A stretch of DNA of 64,000 nt from Streptomyces celluloflavus (GTDB taxonomy: Bacteria; Actinomycetota; Actinomycetes; Streptomycetales; Streptomycetaceae): the NCBI GenBank assembly GCA_000720995.1, contig JOEL01000005.1, positions 124,001 to 188,000 on the forward strand, in the 5' to 3' direction. Below, piece by piece: positions 62,166-64,000 of the stretch (its first letter is position 1; every line of letters starts with the position of its first letter). The notes beneath the pieces were generated by a model that had not been told where the DNA came from, ran no database searches, and worked only from the letters and a program-made list of their open reading frames with translations. A program made the translations under genes and the position numbers.

Positions 62166-62774
62166 ATGCACACCGTCCCCGGACTGCTGCGCACGATGCG
62201 CGAGGACCTCGACGTGGTCATCGAGCGCGACCCGTCCATCAGCACCCGCCGCGAGGGCGTCCTGCACCCCGCGCTGCCCGCCCTGTGGGCCCACCGCGTC
62301 GCCCACCGCCTGCACCGCCGCGGCCGCCGCATGAGCGCCCGGGTCATCGCCTACTTCGCCCGCCGCCACACCGGCGTGGAGATCCACCCCGGCGCGCGGA
62401 TCGGTCGCCGCGTCTTCATCGACCACGGCTCGTCGGTCGTCATCGGCGAGACGGCGGTGGTCGGCGACGACGTCACCCTCTTCCACCAGGTCACGCTCGG
62501 TGCCGTCGGCTGGTGGAACGACAACCACCGCGCCCCGGGCGAGCGGCGGCACCCCGTCGTCGGCAACGGCGTCGTCCTGGGGGCCAACGCGACGGTGCTG
62601 GGGCCGGTGACCATCGGTGACGGCGCGCTGATCGGCTCGATGGCCACGGTGACCAAGGACATCCCGCCCGGCAGCCGGGTCTACGCACCCGCGTCCGTGG
62701 TCAAGAGCGTGGGCGGCTCCGCCGGGCCGGCCGGCGACCCCGTACGGCTCCTCGCCTCGACCGGCTCGTGGTGA
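62166..62774 (+). CDS. cysE: Serine O-acetyltransferase
   Basis: 202 residues from ATG 62166 with AGGAGGAG upstream, the size of short actinobacterial CysE. N-terminal helices (LRTMREDLDVVIERDPS) and left-handed hexapeptide-repeat beta helix: GVEIHPGARIGRRVFIDHG, catalytic His in DHGSSVVIG and HQVTLGAVG, ending GSMATVTKDIPPGSRV. Makes O-acetylserine, the acceptor for the adjacent cysteine-synthase homologue. A dedicated copy within a cluster implies local supply of O-acetylserine for cysteine or another beta-substituted alanine. Confidence 0.85.
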   Translation: MHTVPGLLRTMREDLDVVIERDPSISTRREGVLHPALPALWAHRVAHRLHRRGRRMSARVIAYFARRHTGVEIHPGARIGRRVFIDHGSSVVIGETAVVGDDVTLFHQVTLGAVGWWNDNHRAPGERRHPVVGNGVVLGANATVLGPVTIGDGALIGSMATVTKDIPPGSRVYAPASVVKSVGGSAGPAGDPVRLLASTGSW

Positions 62775-62902
62775 TCCCCCCGCCCCGCTGAGCCGAGCCA
62801 CCGCCCCCGCCCCGGCACCCCGGCCGGGCGCACCGCCTCGCCCCGCCGTCCTCCCCGCCTCTTCCGTCGCGCAGTACGCGTACAACTGACAGGAGTTCAC
62901 TC

Positions 62903-63853
62903 ATGGTTGCTCGTACCGCCGAGTGCCGGATCGCGGACGGTCTGGAGGACTTGATCGGCAACACCCCCCTGGTGCGGCTGCATCTGGAGGGCGCCCACCC
63001 GGACGTGGAGGTGCTGGCCAAGCTGGAGTCGGTCAACCCCTTCTCCAGCAGCAAGGACCGCTCGGCCCTGCACATGATGCGGGGCGCGGAGGCGCGCGGC
63101 GAACTCGTCCCCGGCGGCACGGTCGTGGAGTCCACCTCCGGCAACACCGGCGTCGCGCTGGCCGCCCTCGCCGCCGCCCGCGGCTACCGCTGCGTCATCG
63201 TCCTGCCCGACAACGCCATGCCCGAACGGATCGGGCTGCTGCGCGCGCTGGGCACCGAGGTCGTCCAGACCCCCAGCGAGGACGGCTTCCAGGGCGCCAT
63301 CGACAAGGCCGAGGAGATCAACGCCCGCACGGCCGGCTCGTGGTACGCCCGCCAGCACGAGAACGACGACAACGTGCTGGCCCACTACGAGACGACGGGC
63401 CCGGAGATCTGGGCCGACACCGCCGGGACCGTGGACGTCCTGGTCGCCGGCGTCGGCACCGGCGGCACCCTCACCGGCACCGCCCGCTACCTCAAGGAGC
63501 GCAACCCCGCCCTGGAGGCGGTGGCCGTCGAGCCGGAGTCCTCGCCCGTTCTCTCCCGCGGCTACGGCGGACTGCACCGCATCCCCGGCCTGAACGGCGG
63601 CTTCGTCGCCGCCACCACCGACCGCACGCTCATCGACCACGTCTTCACCTGCAGCGACGAGGACGCCGTCCGGGCCGCCAAGTCCCTGGCCGCCCGGCAG
63701 GGCCTGTTCGTCGGGGTCTCCTCGGGCGCAGCGGTCCACGGCGCCGCCCGGCTGGCCCGCCTGCCCCAGTACGCGGGGCGGACGATCGTGACCGTCCTGC
63801 CCGACACCGGCGAGCGCTACGTCAGCCTCTGGAACGAGGGGGCCGCCCCGTGA
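62903..63853 (+). CDS. O-acetylserine sulfhydrylase (cysteine synthase) homologue
   Basis: 316 residues from ATG 62903, AGGAG upstream. LEDLIGNTPLVRL, PLP Lys51 in NPFSSSKDR, intact substrate loop STSGNTG (Asn81), and GVGTGGTLTGTARYLK. It pairs with CysE to convert O-acetylserine plus sulfide, or another nucleophile, to the beta-substituted alanine. About half the residues match the gene at 58136-59098 by eye, pointing to duplication and divergence within the locus. Confidence 0.85.
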   Translation: MVARTAECRIADGLEDLIGNTPLVRLHLEGAHPDVEVLAKLESVNPFSSSKDRSALHMMRGAEARGELVPGGTVVESTSGNTGVALAALAAARGYRCVIVLPDNAMPERIGLLRALGTEVVQTPSEDGFQGAIDKAEEINARTAGSWYARQHENDDNVLAHYETTGPEIWADTAGTVDVLVAGVGTGGTLTGTARYLKERNPALEAVAVEPESSPVLSRGYGGLHRIPGLNGGFVAATTDRTLIDHVFTCSDEDAVRAAKSLAARQGLFVGVSSGAAVHGAARLARLPQYAGRTIVTVLPDTGERYVSLWNEGAAP

Positions 63854-63951
63854 CCGCGCCGCTCCCGCACCGCGGCGCCTTCCACGCCAACGCCTGTTCG
63901 GCCGCCCCGCGAACGCGGGTACCGGCGAAGGCCGTTCCGGACATAACATAG
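63850..63951 (+). CDS. Possible 33-aa peptide coupled to the cysteine-synthase gene
   Basis: GTG 63850 overlaps the preceding stop (GTGA) and opens MTAPLPHRGAFHANACSAAP..., ending TAG 63949-63951. Coupling is its only support; composition is basic with one Cys. It may be a chance frame. Confidence 0.2.
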   Translation: MTAPLPHRGAFHANACSAAPRTRVPAKAVPDIT

Positions 63952-63993
63952 AGGTCATTCTTTTTGTACTATTCAGAGATCGAGGACCAGCAC

Positions 63994-64000
63994 GTGGCAC
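63994..64000 (+). CDS. Possible start of a gene leaving the window
   Basis: GTG at 63994 follows GAGGA at seven-base spacing, after an AT-rich stretch (about 63940-63975) of promoter character. Only two codons are visible. Confidence 0.3.

Noticed and set aside
1-64000. CRISPR arrays, prophage or transposon
   Set aside because: No spaced palindromic repeats, integrase, transposase, terminase or terminal inverted repeats were seen.

Overview
The window is very GC-rich, has strong G/C third-position bias, dense overlapping operons (many ATGA/GTGA stop-start overlaps) and very few TTA codons. This points to an actinomycete chromosome, most probably Streptomyces or a close relative. I saw no rRNA, canonical tRNA, IS element, integrase or CRISPR array. 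Names are family-level readings from motifs; nothing was searched against a database.

Layout. (1) 1-6.6 kb: small secreted SH3-like proteins (a tail fragment and a full paralogue), two GNAT acetyltransferases, a repeat-rich intergenic region with a candidate structured RNA, and an M28 membrane peptidase. (2) 7.1-16.3 kb: aromatic-compound locus. A minus-strand operon encodes a two-subunit Rieske dioxygenase, an 84-aa orphan, a three-subunit molybdenum hydroxylase and a benzoylformate decarboxylase. It converges with plus-strand genes for an extradiol-type VOC dioxygenase and a dihydrodiol-dehydrogenase-like SDR. (3) 17.2-34.9 kb: non-ribosomal peptide locus with a cytochrome P450, aldehyde dehydrogenase, MFS exporter, frameshifted small ORF, SDR, FAD oxidoreductase, a leaderless TTA-containing gene, cysteine dioxygenase, an A-T didomain, a 2060-aa A-T-C-A*-T-E synthetase and a type II thioesterase. 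Regions 2 and 3 may be one pathway: benzoylformate decarboxylase, aldehyde dehydrogenase and the dioxygenase could make or tailor an aryl acid for the acyl-ligase-like first A domain.

(4) 34.9-44.1 kb: general-purpose genes: methyltransferase, dienelactone hydrolase, Nudix, HAD, an HxlR/quinone-reductase divergent pair, an FSR-type MFS pump, and a TetR/MFS divergent pair. Small degenerate genes and short tandem repeats lie here.

(5) 44.4-64 kb: a second, unusual biosynthetic-looking locus. A long minus-strand series runs TauD-like dioxygenase, HpcH/HpaI aldolase, variant cysteine-synthase homologue, asparagine synthase, PrpF-like isomerase, acyl-CoA dehydrogenase, dihydropyrimidinase-type amidohydrolase, FAD monooxygenase, FMN reductase, SH3-like protein, KAS III, arylamine N-acetyltransferase homologue, a second FAD monooxygenase, LLM oxidoreductase, a frameshifted small gene and a Gfo/Idh oxidoreductase. 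Divergently run an FMN reductase, serine O-acetyltransferase and a second cysteine-synthase homologue. CysE plus two CysK-type enzymes suggests a beta-substituted alanine or cysteine-derived building block that is oxidised, amidated and acylated by the rest. I do not recognise the product, and the locus probably continues past the right edge.
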